47,556 nucleotides of DNA from an uncultured Eubacterium sp. (GTDB lineage Bacteria > Bacillota > Clostridia > Lachnospirales > Lachnospiraceae): contig CANOET010000005.1 of NCBI GenBank assembly GCA_947564835.1, forward strand, positions 1-47,556, written 5' to 3'. A program made the translations under genes and the position numbers. The stretch's first letter is position 1; each line of letters opens with the position of its first letter. Under the pieces are notes generated by a model. That model was not told where the DNA came from and did no database searches. It saw nothing but the letters and a program-made list of their open reading frames with translations. This document shows positions 35,861-44,150 of this stretch, piece by piece.

Positions 35861-36040
35861 GTATCAGATCCAGAAATGCAGTACCAGATCCAGCAATGAA
35901 ATACCAGATCCAGAAATGCAGTACCAGATCCAGAAATGCAGTACCAGATCCAGCAATGAAATACCAGATCCAGCAATGAAATACCAGATCCAGCAATGTA
36001 GTACCAGTTCCGGCAATGTGGCACCAGGACGAGAAATGCA
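35861..36040. repeat. 20-bp tandem repeats, nine units
   Basis: The 308-base gap between YfhO and the cytidylyltransferase gene contains nine successive 20-mers of the type GTACCAGATCCAGAAATGCA, the last two degenerate, followed by shorter partial copies to about 36066. Units alternate between two variants (AGAAATGCA and AGCAATGAA). There is no spacer sequence, so this is a minisatellite and not CRISPR. Reading frames through it are artefacts. No promoter is obvious in the gap. Confidence 0.92.
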
Positions 36041-36089
36041 GTACTAGCAATGCAGTACCAGAAATGAAAAAAGAAGGGGAATATCCAAA

Positions 36090-36869
36090 ATGAAAGTCGT
36101 AATACTTGCAGGCGGCTACGGCAGCCGCATCAGCGAAGAAAGCCACCTAAAGCCGAAGCCAATGGTGGAGATCGGGGGCAAGCCGATCTTATGGCACATC
36201 ATGAAGCTGTATTCGTTTTACGGGTTCCGGGAATTTATCATCTGCGCAGGCTACAAACAGCATGTCATCAAGGAATGGTTCGCGGATTATTACCTGTACA
36301 ACAGCGATATCACCATTGATTTCAGCAAAGGCGGGGAACTGACCGTACATAACAACGCGGCGGAGCCTTGGAAAGTAACCGTCATAGATACCGGCCTGGA
36401 TACGATGACGGGCGGCAGGATCCGCAGGGTAAAGGACTATATCGGGGATGAAACGTTCCTGATGACCTACGGGGATGGGGTCAGCGACGTGGACCTTTCA
36501 CAGCTGGTCAGGTTCCACCGGGGGCATGGCAAAACAGCCACGTTAACGGCAGTGCATGCCGGGCAGCGGTTCGGGGTGCTGCAAATCGCGGGGGCGCAGC
36601 AGCGGGTGCTTTCGTTCCGTGAAAAACCGGAAGCGGACGGGGCGCGGATCAACGCCGGGTATATGGTGCTGGAGCCCGGGATCTTCCGTTACCTGGAAAA
36701 TGACCAGACGGTATTCGAACAGGAGACGGTACAGCGGCTGGTGGCGGACGGGGAGCTGTGCGCCTACCTGCATGACGGGTTTTGGCAGTGTATGGATACG
36801 AAGCGGGAGAAGGAGAAGCTGGAGGGGATGGCAGCGGCGGGGAGGGCGCCGTGGATGGTTTGGGAATAG
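36090..36869 (+). CDS. rfbF: Glucose-1-phosphate cytidylyltransferase
   Basis: A 259-residue sugar nucleotidyltransferase: LAGGYGSR at 6-13 binds the nucleotide, KPKPMVEIGGKPILWHIM at 21-38 is characteristic of RfbF, and TYGDGVSDV carries the metal-binding aspartate. It makes CDP-glucose from CTP and glucose 1-phosphate, the first step to CDP-3,6-dideoxyhexoses. The usual partner, CDP-glucose 4,6-dehydratase (rfbG), does not follow; the next gene is unrelated and a terminator intervenes. Either the partner lies elsewhere or the pathway was cut. The ATG is preceded by AGAAGGGGA. It closes the glycan cluster. Confidence 0.92.
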   Translation: MKVVILAGGYGSRISEESHLKPKPMVEIGGKPILWHIMKLYSFYGFREFIICAGYKQHVIKEWFADYYLYNSDITIDFSKGGELTVHNNAAEPWKVTVIDTGLDTMTGGRIRRVKDYIGDETFLMTYGDGVSDVDLSQLVRFHRGHGKTATLTAVHAGQRFGVLQIAGAQQRVLSFREKPEADGARINAGYMVLEPGIFRYLENDQTVFEQETVQRLVADGELCAYLHDGFWQCMDTKREKEKLEGMAAAGRAPWMVWE

Positions 36870-37040
36870 CGGGAAAGGGCCTGGCTTCCGGCTCCTATCA
36901 TTACCATGTGCGGCTGGCCGCCCTGGCGCAGATGACGGGCGGGGAAATCTGGGGTTCACACCTTGTTCAAGCACTTGCTGCTTGGACAAGGCCAAAAAAT
37001 GTGGCCTGCCAAGCATCCAGCCTTTTTCTGTTGTTGAGTA

Positions 37041-37069
37041 TTGAAATATGCGAAAAAGTGGCATATAAT
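37041..37069 (+). promoter_or_regulatory. Sigma-A-type promoter, TTGAAA-N17-TATAAT
   Basis: The -35 hexamer TTGAAA (37041-37046) and a perfect -10 TATAAT (37064-37069) are 17 bases apart. The nearest coding start downstream is at 37374, but a strong terminator begins only 70 bases after the -10. The promoter therefore drives either a short RNA or an attenuated transcript. Confidence 0.75.
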
Positions 37070-37075
37070 ATGCTT

Positions 37076-37177
37076 ATCAAGGCAGCTGGCACGATAGCTG
37101 ACACCTATCCGTTTCCGGCGGAAGTGGTTCATAAAAAAAGCGCCTTCGCTTTGCTGGAGCGGGGGTGCTATTTTTTA
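37076..37177 (+). ncRNA. Candidate small RNA or attenuated leader of about 100 nt
   Basis: Bounded by the promoter at 37041-37069 and the terminator at 37139-37177, with no open frame that has a ribosome binding site. The internal sequence can form local pairs (GGCAGCTGGC region). I do not recognise a known RNA family. It could also be the leader of the gene at 37374. Confidence 0.4.
37139..37177 (+). terminator. Rho-independent terminator, probably bidirectional
   Basis: A 12-pair stem with two G-T wobbles (AGCGCCTTCGCT with AGCGGGGGTGCT) and a 7-base loop is followed by ATTTTTTA. Seven A precede the stem, so it could also end transcripts from the other strand. Confidence 0.8.
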
Positions 37178-37225
37178 TGTGTATCATTCAGGGCCGCAAC
37201 AATCAACCCGGCTGTCCAGGTAAAC

Positions 37226-37289
37226 ATATGATACTGCCATGGTGCAGCAGTTTTATGATATGATATTGCGATAGTGCAGCAGTTCTACG
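37226..37289. repeat. Two 32-bp direct repeats
   Basis: 37226-37257 and 37258-37289 are near-identical 32-mers (ATATGATACTGCCATGGTGC and on). A third copy starts and fades at 37290. They lie between the terminator and the start at 37374 and contain TATGAT-like hexamers that could serve as promoter elements for that gene. Confidence 0.75.
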
Positions 37290-37373
37290 ATATGATATCG
37301 AAAAACAGGCTGCAATTAGGTACCAGTGACTGCCGCAGGATCAGATGGCAGCAAGAAGAAAGGAACAAATAGG

Positions 37374-37838
37374 ATGTCAGAAAAAGGAAAACAGGCAAAA
37401 GCATTTTTTATGGAAGGATATAACTGCACGCAGTCAGTAGCGCTTGCGTTTTGCGATGAGATTGGGATCGAAAAGGAGAAGCTGCTGCGCATGGTGTCGT
37501 CGTTTGGCGGCGGGATGGGGCGTTTGCGTGAAGTGTGCGGCGCTGTCAGCGGCATGTTCCTGGTGGCAGGGGCATTATATGGATATGATGACCCGAAAGA
37601 CATGCAGGCCAAAAAAGAACACTACGCCAGAATCCAGGAGCTGGCCGCACAATTCCGGGCGGAGACGGGATCGATTGTCTGCCGGGAATTGCTGGGGCTG
37701 GAAGGGAAAGATAAAAGCCCGGTGCCGAGTGAGCGCACAGCAGAGTATTATAAAAAACGTCCCTGCCCGGAGATGATTGAACTGGCAGCGGATTTGATGG
37801 AAGCATATATCTGCCGGCAGAATTGTTTGACGGATTGA
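37374..37838 (+). CDS. C_GCAxxG_C_C family protein
   Basis: A 154-residue member of the small C_GCAxxG_C_C family, often annotated as a putative redox-active protein. The conserved cysteines are in GYNC (C18), VCGAVSG (C55), IVCREL (C103) and CPEMIE (C131), with the invariant glycine run SFGGGMGRLREVCG. Its biochemical role is not established. ATG 37374 is preceded by AAGAAAGGA. It is a stand-alone gene between the glycan cluster and the antiporter, with compositional features of the GC-richer host backbone. Confidence 0.88.
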   Translation: MSEKGKQAKAFFMEGYNCTQSVALAFCDEIGIEKEKLLRMVSSFGGGMGRLREVCGAVSGMFLVAGALYGYDDPKDMQAKKEHYARIQELAAQFRAETGSIVCRELLGLEGKDKSPVPSERTAEYYKKRPCPEMIELAADLMEAYICRQNCLTD

Positions 37839-37888
37839 CAAAAAACAACAGCAGAGATAAAATATCGTTTGGAGCTTAGAAAAAAGAA

Positions 37889-38024
37889 GTAACAGTTCAG
37901 GCAGGTCTGCGCATTTACTGCGCTGACCGTATGAAAACATAACGGCTGCAGGTATCCGGCCCATCGCGAAGCGATTTTAAATGGCCGGATACGTAACAGT
38001 TCAATGGGTTATCTGAACTGTTAC
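37889..38024 (+). promoter_or_regulatory. Structured leader before the antiporter gene
   Basis: Several perfect or near-perfect inverted repeats lie in 136 bases. Hairpin A pairs 37904-37912 with 37920-37928. Hairpin B pairs GTATCCGGCC (37952-37961) with GGCCGGATAC (37983-37992). The 11-mer GTAACAGTTCA occurs at 37889-37899 and again at 37993-38003, and its complement TGAACTGTTAC at 38014-38024 can pair with either, giving a three-way junction or a local hairpin. The ribosome binding site lies just after. It could be a conditional RNA switch or a dispersed palindromic element. Confidence 0.55.
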
Positions 38025-38045
38025 AAAAAGAAAGAGGAAAAAGTT

Positions 38046-39215
38046 ATGGAATCTTATCTTGTATTCAAAGACCTGGCGATCATTATTATAGCCGCCAAGC
38101 TGTGCGGCATTGCAGCCAGGAAATGCAAAGCGCCCCAGGTAGTGGGGGAGATTGTTGCCGGGCTTTTGATCGGCCCAAGTATTTTAGGCTGGGTAGACCA
38201 GTCCGAATTTCTGATCCAGATGGCAGAGGTCGGCGTAATCCTGCTGATGTTTTCAGCAGGGCTTGAGACGGATTTAAAAGATCTGATGAAAACAGGGCCG
38301 ATCGCCGCGCTGATTGCCTGTGCCGGCGTGTTTATCCCATTAGCCTGCGGCGCTGTACTCTATATGGCATTTTACGGCGCTGCCCCGTGGGGGTCAGAGG
38401 AGTTTTACAAGGCGGTATTCGTCGGCACGATCCTTACGGCTACCTCAGTCAGCATTACCGTAGAATCACTGAAAGAAATGGGCAAGCTAAAAGGCAGGGT
38501 CGGTACGACGATTTTAAGCGCAGCAATTATCGACGATGTGATCGGTATTATTGTTCTTACGTTCGTGATTGGATTTAAAAGCCCGGATTCCGATCCGGTG
38601 GGGGTACTGGTCAATACGGTGCTGTTTTTTGTATTTGCGGTCGTGGTCGGGCTGGTCAGCTACAAGATTTTTAAAAGTGTGGATACCAGATATCCGCATA
38701 CGAGGCGTATTCCGATAGCCGGGCTGGCATTCTGCCTGGCAATGGCGTATATTGCAGAAAAATACTTTGGAATCGCAGACATAACAGGCGCGTATGTTGC
38801 GGGCATTATCCTTTGTTCCATCCGGGATTCAGAATACATAGCGGAAAAAATGGATACGAATTCCTATATGCTGTTCGGCCCGGTCTTTTTTGCAAGCATC
38901 GGCCTAAAGACAAATGTAGAAAGTGTCAGCATAGGCATCCTGATTTTCTCGGCGGCATTTGTGGCAGTCGGGCTGATTTCAAAGATTATCGGATGCGGGC
39001 TGATGGCGCGGATCTGTAAGTTTAACCGGCTGGATTCGCTGAAAATCGGTGTGGGCATGATGACCAGGGGGGAAGTGGCTCTGATCGTGTCGCAAAAGGG
39101 GCTGTCAGCCGGGTTGCTGACACCAGTGTATTTTACGTCAGTTATTTTGCTGATTATTGTATCTTCGATATTGACGCCGATTATTTTGAAAGTGTTATAT
39201 GCAAAAGAAGGATAA
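38046..39215 (+). CDS. CPA2 family cation:proton antiporter (KefB/NapA-like)
   Basis: A 389-residue integral membrane protein with about 12 hydrophobic segments. The start VFKDLAIIIIAAKLCGIAARKCKAPQ-like region (split here: APQVVGEIVAGLLIGP) is the classic CPA2 signature, and TATSVSITVE followed by AAIIDDVIGI holds the paired aspartates of the transport site. It exchanges Na+ or K+ for protons across the membrane. No C-terminal TrkA-N/RCK domain is present. ATG 38046 follows AAAGAGGAAAAAG. It is a single-gene unit behind the structured leader and ahead of a terminator. Confidence 0.92.
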   Translation: MESYLVFKDLAIIIIAAKLCGIAARKCKAPQVVGEIVAGLLIGPSILGWVDQSEFLIQMAEVGVILLMFSAGLETDLKDLMKTGPIAALIACAGVFIPLACGAVLYMAFYGAAPWGSEEFYKAVFVGTILTATSVSITVESLKEMGKLKGRVGTTILSAAIIDDVIGIIVLTFVIGFKSPDSDPVGVLVNTVLFFVFAVVVGLVSYKIFKSVDTRYPHTRRIPIAGLAFCLAMAYIAEKYFGIADITGAYVAGIILCSIRDSEYIAEKMDTNSYMLFGPVFFASIGLKTNVESVSIGILIFSAAFVAVGLISKIIGCGLMARICKFNRLDSLKIGVGMMTRGEVALIVSQKGLSAGLLTPVYFTSVILLIIVSSILTPIILKVLYAKEG

Positions 39216-39241
39216 TCGGGGAAAAATTTTGGATATGCGGA

Positions 39242-39282
39242 CGCCGGATGAAGGGGGATGGCCTGGATTCCGGCGCTTTTTT
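39242..39282 (+). terminator. Rho-independent terminator after the antiporter gene
   Basis: A perfect 7-bp stem CGCCGGA/TCCGGCG (39242-39248 with 39269-39275) followed by C and six T, 27 bases after the stop codon. Confidence 0.75.
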
Positions 39283-39294
39283 GGATATGCGGGC

Positions 39295-39327
39295 AGGGGA
39301 TGTGGCTAACCGGACGACTCTGCGGGC
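39295..39327 (+). repeat. Dispersed repeat copy (GATGTGGCTAACCGGACG type)
   Basis: This 33-base stretch is nearly identical to copies at 46294-46334, 46335-46366 and (inverted) 46476-46516, with a weaker inverted copy at 31481. It sits directly behind a terminator, as an extragenic repeat would. Confidence 0.85.
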
Positions 39328-39358
39328 AGGGGATGCGCCGGCCCGCCACACGCAGAGC

Positions 39359-39470
39359 CGCCCGCGCATCCGCACCCCGGCCCGCCGCCCACAGAGCCGT
39401 CCGGGCATCCAAAACCCCCAGCCCACCACCCACAAATCCATCCGGGCATCCAAAACCCCCAGCCCGCCAC
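39359..39470. repeat. GC-rich tandem repeats of about 41 bp
   Basis: 39400-39429 and 39441-39470 share a 30-base block (TCCGGGCATCCAAAACCCCC then AGCCC), one base different; a more degenerate unit precedes them. They run exactly to the stop codon of the convergent lacI-type gene, so they may have altered its 3' end. Confidence 0.75.
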
Positions 39471-40466
39471 TCACCCCGCAGCCTTCCCCGCAGACCCGCG
39501 CTCCACCAGCTCCGCCCGCAGCAGCAGCGAACTGATAAACGTCTGGTTCAAAAGGCTGTTCAGCGCATAATACCCGCACCTCCCAAGCGCATTGCGGTCC
39601 TGGCGGATCGTCGTTAACGGCGGTGAAGTAAACGCACTGAACGCCGCATCATCAAATCCGATAATACTCACATCATCCGGTATTTTATACCCCAGCTCAA
39701 TACAATGCGTCATCACCGAAGTGGCCAGGCCGTCATGTTCGCACAGGATTGCCGTAGCCTTTTGTTCCAGCAGCGCGGGCAGGTATTTCTGTACACATTC
39801 CGATACAAAATAAGAATGCCCGGTCAGGCCGGGTTCCGCACAAAGGCTGTGCTGCTGCATGGCATGCACATAGGCCATATACCGCTCCCGCCCAATCATA
39901 GAATTCATATCGCCGCCAAGATACCCGATCCGGGTATGCCCTAGCTGTTTTAAATAGGCGATAGCCATATCATAGCCTTCTTTGTTGTTTGCCCCCACAT
40001 ACGAAACCAGCGGGTTTTCCTGAATATAGTTGTCATAAAGCACGGTCGGTGTCCGGGCTGTTTTTAGATCCTGCATCCAGGGGTCCAGCAGGGAAAATCC
40101 CAGGATAAAGGCTCCTTCGTATTGATGGCTTAACATAAATACATCATAGGAAGATTCTTTTTGCGCTTCCTCTGTCAGCCGTATGGTATCTACGGACCAT
40201 CCAGCGGGGACTGCCATCTGCTCAAATCCGAGTACGATATCATGCCCGAATCCCGAAGCGCTCTCGTAATCCATATTTTCTACCAGTATGCATAGTTTCT
40301 TTGGATCGCTTTTTCGGTTTCGGGTTTTTTCGTAACCGATCTCCACGGCAGTCTCCAGTACCTTTTTGCGCAGGGATTCCGAAATATCATCTGCGTTGTT
40401 CATTGCCTTGGAAACAGAACTTTTGGCGATGCCGAGCCTGGTTGCTATATCGTTGATCGTTGGCAT
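39471..40466 (-). CDS. LacI family transcriptional regulator
   Basis: A 331-residue repressor: helix-turn-helix at 3-22 (TINDIATRLGIAKSSVSKAM), hinge region, then a periplasmic-binding-protein-like sensor domain with GYDMAIAYLKQLGHTRIGYLGG and DDVSIIGFDDAAFSAFTSPPLTTI. It is divergent from the sugar-binding lipoprotein gene and presumably represses it, releasing on a maltodextrin-type ligand, which is a family-based inference. A strong AGGAGG site precedes the ATG. The C-terminal end (ERGSAGKAAG) abuts GC-rich repeats. Confidence 0.93.
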   Translation of the reverse strand: MPTINDIATRLGIAKSSVSKAMNNADDISESLRKKVLETAVEIGYEKTRNRKSDPKKLCILVENMDYESASGFGHDIVLGFEQMAVPAGWSVDTIRLTEEAQKESSYDVFMLSHQYEGAFILGFSLLDPWMQDLKTARTPTVLYDNYIQENPLVSYVGANNKEGYDMAIAYLKQLGHTRIGYLGGDMNSMIGRERYMAYVHAMQQHSLCAEPGLTGHSYFVSECVQKYLPALLEQKATAILCEHDGLATSVMTHCIELGYKIPDDVSIIGFDDAAFSAFTSPPLTTIRQDRNALGRCGYYALNSLLNQTFISSLLLRAELVERGSAGKAAG

Positions 40467-40591
40467 AAGAACCCTCCTTTAGTGAGTTGCGCTGCCGGCA
40501 GGGGCCAACGGCCGGCAGCATATTGTAAGTTATTCCAATTATACAAAAGCAGCTGCGAAAACGCAAGTTTGCACAGAAAATTCAGCGAAAA

Positions 40592-40617
40592 CACGAAAAA
40601 TTCAGTTATGTTTCGTG
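40592..40617. promoter_or_regulatory. Inverted repeat in divergent promoter region, possible operator
   Basis: CACGAAA (40592-40598) and TTTCGTG (40611-40617) form a 7-bp inverted repeat with a 12-base spacer. Related ACGAAAC half-sites recur three times at 40704-40724, overlapping the expected transcript start. These are the best operator candidates for the LacI protein. Confidence 0.45.
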
Positions 40618-40667
40618 GATTTACAGTAGACAGAGAGAAAAAACAGCTCAATTAGTCAAAAAACATA

Positions 40668-40696
40668 TTTACAAAACGGATAACTTGTGATATTAT
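40668..40696 (+). promoter_or_regulatory. Promoter TTTACA-N17-TATTAT for the sugar transport genes
   Basis: The -35 TTTACA (40668-40673) and -10 TATTAT (40691-40696) are 17 bases apart, about 50 bases before the lipoprotein start. Tandem ACGAAAC boxes follow within the presumed initiation region, fitting repression by the divergent regulator. Confidence 0.7.
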
Positions 40697-40744
40697 ACCA
40701 ACAACGAAACTAAACGAAACGAAAATCCAAGAGGAGGAAAAGCT

Positions 40745-41995
40745 ATGAAAAAGATGCGGAAAAAACGGTTGGCTCTTTTGCTGGCAGCGGTCTTTGGCAT
40801 TTCTGCCTTAAGCGGCTGCGGCATGGCCGGGACGTCAAATTCTGAGCGGGGAGGGGTAGAAACGATGCGGCTGATGGTCTGGGCGCCGTCCGGAGACCAG
40901 TCCAAGGAAAAAGGGGAATGGCTCCAGACCTGCTGCAAGAATTTTGCAAAACAGCATCCGGAATACGATATTGATTTTGTATACGGCGTGGCGGATGAAG
41001 CGACGGCGGCGGATTCGGTGACACAGGATGCGGAAGCGAGTGCGGATGTATTTATGTTTGCCAATGATAATATTACGAAGCTGACTAATGCCAAAGCAGC
41101 TGCGAAATTCGGCGGCATCTATGCGGATCAGATTATGGAGACCAATTCAGAGGCGGTTACGGATTCTGTGCGGGTGGACGGATTTATTTACGGGGTGCCG
41201 TTTACGACGAATACCTGGTTTATGTATTATGACAAGCGTGTGTTCAGCGAGGACGATGTGAAAAATCTGGACTGTATGCTGGAAAAAGGCGTGGTGTCTT
41301 TTCCGTTTACAAACTCCTGGTATCTGCCGGCATTTTATATCGGTAACGGCTGCACCCTGTTTGAAGACGGGACGGTGGAAGAGGCCGGTGTGGATTTTTC
41401 CGGGGAAAAGGCCGAAGAGGTGACCGATTACCTGATAGATTTGATGGCAAATCCGAACTTTGTCGTTGACGCGGACGGCTCGGGGATCGCCGGGATGCGT
41501 GACGGAAGCGTGAATGCGATGTTCAGCGGTTCCTGGGAAGCGGGCAATCTGCAGGAAATCCTCGGGGAGCATATGGGCGTGACAGCGCTGCCGACGTTTA
41601 CCCTGAACGGGGAAGAAAAGCAGATGATGTCATATGCAGGATCTAAGGTCGTCGGGGTCAATTCCAAATCCAAACATATGGTGGCTTCCATTCAGCTGGC
41701 TATTTATCTTGGGTCTGCCGAGGCACAAAAGCTGCGTTATGAGCTGGAGACAGTCGTGCCCTGCAATTTGGAACTGCTGGAACAGCCGGAAATCGCGGCG
41801 GATGAGCTGGTCAGCGCGCAGAACGACACGTTTAACCGCACATCCATCCTGCAGCCGACGGTAAGCAAAATGTCCAACTGCTGGGTGCCGGTGGAAAATA
41901 TGGGCAAAGGGATCCGCAACAAATCTGTCACACATGAAAATTCCAAAGAGCAGACGCAGGCCATGCATGACGCGATGAACAGTGACGGAATCTGA
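40745..41995 (+). CDS. Maltodextrin-type ABC transporter substrate-binding lipoprotein
   Basis: A 416-residue extracellular solute-binding protein (MalE-like family 1). The N-terminus is basic (MKKMRKKR), then a hydrophobic stretch and a lipobox ALSGC with the acylated cysteine at 25. The mature part has the family's YGVPFTTNTWFMYYDKRVF and MFSGSWEAGN segments. It would be lipid-anchored outside the membrane and deliver malto-oligosaccharides to the permeases; substrate inferred from the debranching enzyme nearby. GAGGAGGAAAAG precedes the ATG. The gene looks intact although both permease genes are broken. Confidence 0.92.
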   Translation: MKKMRKKRLALLLAAVFGISALSGCGMAGTSNSERGGVETMRLMVWAPSGDQSKEKGEWLQTCCKNFAKQHPEYDIDFVYGVADEATAADSVTQDAEASADVFMFANDNITKLTNAKAAAKFGGIYADQIMETNSEAVTDSVRVDGFIYGVPFTTNTWFMYYDKRVFSEDDVKNLDCMLEKGVVSFPFTNSWYLPAFYIGNGCTLFEDGTVEEAGVDFSGEKAEEVTDYLIDLMANPNFVVDADGSGIAGMRDGSVNAMFSGSWEAGNLQEILGEHMGVTALPTFTLNGEEKQMMSYAGSKVVGVNSKSKHMVASIQLAIYLGSAEAQKLRYELETVVPCNLELLEQPEIAADELVSAQNDTFNRTSILQPTVSKMSNCWVPVENMGKGIRNKSVTHENSKEQTQAMHDAMNSDGI

Positions 41996-42021
41996 TCAAA
42001 AAAAGGAGATGAGGTGAGAAA

Positions 42022-43213
42022 ATGGAATTGCTGAAAAAAAGAGTCAATGAGTTTCCGACGCCTTATACGATAAAGGCTGCGGCGGCGCAGGGAGGGCCGG
42101 AGACAAAGCTGTCCATGCTGGTCATGGGGCTTGGAAACCTGTTACATAAACAAGCTGCAAAAGGGCTGGTATTCCTGGCAGTGGAAATCTTATACCTGGT
42201 TTTTATGTTTACGAATGGCTTTCATTGCCTGTCGATGCTGCCGTCGCTTGGAAGCGTAGAGCAGGAAGAGGTCTGGAACGAGACACTGCAGATCTATGAG
42301 TATACGAAAGGGGATAATTCTGTGCTGATCCTTTTGTACGGCGTAGCGACCATCCTGCTGACGGGGCTTATGATCTGCTTTTGGGCAGAAACCGTACGCA
42401 GTCGGCAACCATCTGGTGTTATTCGACTGGGTGGGGCTGGAAAACTTTGTGACACTGTTTGATTCGACGAGTATTTTAGGAAGCACGTTTTGGTCTGTGC
42501 TGACCTGGACCATTGTCTGGGCGTTTTTTGCAACATTTACGAATTATATTTTCGGCATGATTTTAGCGATGGTCATTAACCGTCCGGGGACGCGGGCAAA
42601 ATCTTTCTGGAGGTTTTGTTTTGTATTATCCTGCGCGGTGCCTTCCTTCGTATCGCTGCTTATTATGCGTACGATGCTGCAGCCGGACGGTGCGGTCAAT
42701 GTGCTGCTGCGCAACCTTGGATGGATTGCGCAGGACAGCTCGCTGCCGTTTTTCACCGATTCCCTTTGGGCAAAGGTAACGATTATCGTGATCAATATCT
42801 GGGTTGGCGTGCCGTATACGCTGCTCCAGCTGACAGGCGTGCTGCAGAATATTCCGGGAGAACTGTATGAGGCGGCCAAAATCGACGGTGCAAATGCCAT
42901 GCAGATTTTTTCCAAAATTACACTGCCGTATATGCTGTATATCACAACTCCGTATTTAATTGCGACCTTTACCGGAAATGTAAACAACTTTAACATTATT
43001 TACCTGCTTTCCGGCGGCGACCCGGTAACTGACCTGGCGTCCACCGCGGGCAGTACGGATTTGCTCGTAACCTGGCTGTATAAGCTGACGATCGATAAGC
43101 AGTATTACAATGTCGGCGCGGTGATCGGCATTCTGACCTTTATGATTCTGGCAGCTGTTTCCCTGCTTGCCTACCGCAACAGTAAATCTTACAAAGAGGA
43201 AGGAGGATTTTAA
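42022..43213 (+). pseudogene. malF: MalF-type permease gene, internal deletion with frameshift
   Basis: The first frame (42022-42462) gives a normal MalF-like N-terminus to CFWAETVRS, then runs into unrelated residues and a stop. The rest of the permease is read in another frame (NHLVLFDWVGLENFVTLF onward to 43213), including the EAA loop YEAAKIDGANAMQIF. Around the junction at about 42395-42405 the segment that normally holds a cytoplasmic linker and the next membrane helix before FDWVGLENF is absent. So a deletion, not a one-base slip, broke the gene. A functional permease is unlikely unless a shorter product starting near 42416 is made. Confidence 0.82.
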
Positions 43214-43215
43214 AA

Positions 43216-44087
43216 ATGGCGGAAAAGAAAATGAGTTCGGCGTCCCAAAAGAAAAAAGTAACCGATGCGGCCGTACATGTGATCCTGGCGGTTCTTGCCG
43301 TAATCTGGGTATTTCCAATCTTTTGGGTAGTGCTGACCAGCTTTCGTGCAGAAAAAGGTTCCTATGTGTCGTCATTTTTTCCGAAGGGCTATACGTTTGA
43401 TAACTATATCAAGCTGTTTACAGATACGACACTGTTAAATTTTCCGAAAATGTTTATGAATACGCTGATCATTGCGATTTGCTCCTGTATTCTGGCGACG
43501 TTATACGTACTGGCGGTATCTTACTGCCTGTCCCGGCTGAAATTCAAGCTGCGCAAGCCTTATATGAATATGGCAATGATCCTCGGCCTGTTTCCTGGAT
43601 TTATGTCAATGGTAGCGGTATACTTTATTTTAAAGGCGCTGGGGTTGTCAGAAGGCGGGCTGATCCGCCTGGCGCTGATCCTTTGCTACTCCGGCGGCGC
43701 GGGGCTGGGGTTCCAGATTGCAAAAGGGTTTTTGATACGATCCCGCTGGCAATTGATGAGGCGGCATTGATTGACGGGTGTACGAGATGGCAGATTTTCT
43801 GGAAAATTACACTGCCTTTGAGCAAGCCGGTCATTGTGTATACGGTGCTCACGTCATTTATCGGGCCTTGGGTAGATTTTATCTTCGCAAAGGTAATCTG
43901 CCGTGCAAATGCGGATTATTACACCGTTGCGATCGGGCTTTGGCGGATGCTGGAGAAGGAATATATTGATAACTGGTATACTTGCTTTGCGGCAGGGGCT
44001 GTGCTGATCTCGATACCGATTGCGGTGCTGTTTATGTTTTTGCAGAAGTATTATGTAGATGGAATGTCTGGGGCCGTGAAAGGGTAG
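43216..44087 (+). pseudogene. malG: MalG-type permease gene, single-base frameshift
   Basis: The frame from 43216 encodes a MalG-like permease to GLGFQIAKGF and then goes out of phase, ending at 43770. The remaining sequence continues in another frame: DTIPLAIDEAALIDGCTRWQ with the EAA motif, then the last helices, ending KYYVDGMSGAVKG at 44087. The switch lies in a T5 run at 43729-43733; six T would restore GGG TTT TTT GAT and a normal 290-residue protein. Together with the damaged malF gene this suggests loss of the transporter, though a sequencing error at the T run is possible. Confidence 0.82.
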
Positions 44088-44150
44088 ATTGGCTCTGCGC
44101 TCACCAGCCGGAAACGTGGGTCGGGTGCGTGTACCGCGGCCCATAAATCT

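Noticed and set aside
35861..36040. CRISPR array
   Set aside because: Units are directly adjacent with no unique spacers, and no cas genes are present.
35580..36146. Repeat-containing frames on both strands over the 20-bp repeats
   Set aside because: The repeats give periodic peptides in several frames at once, none with a proper start; treated as non-coding minisatellite.
36782..37231. Frame running from the end of rfbF through the promoter and terminator
   Set aside because: It crosses a consensus promoter and terminator and shows no family similarity I can see.
39248..39617. Pro/Arg-rich plus-strand frames between antiporter and lacI
   Set aside because: They run over GC-rich tandem repeats and the antisense of lacI; no recognisable domain or start signal.
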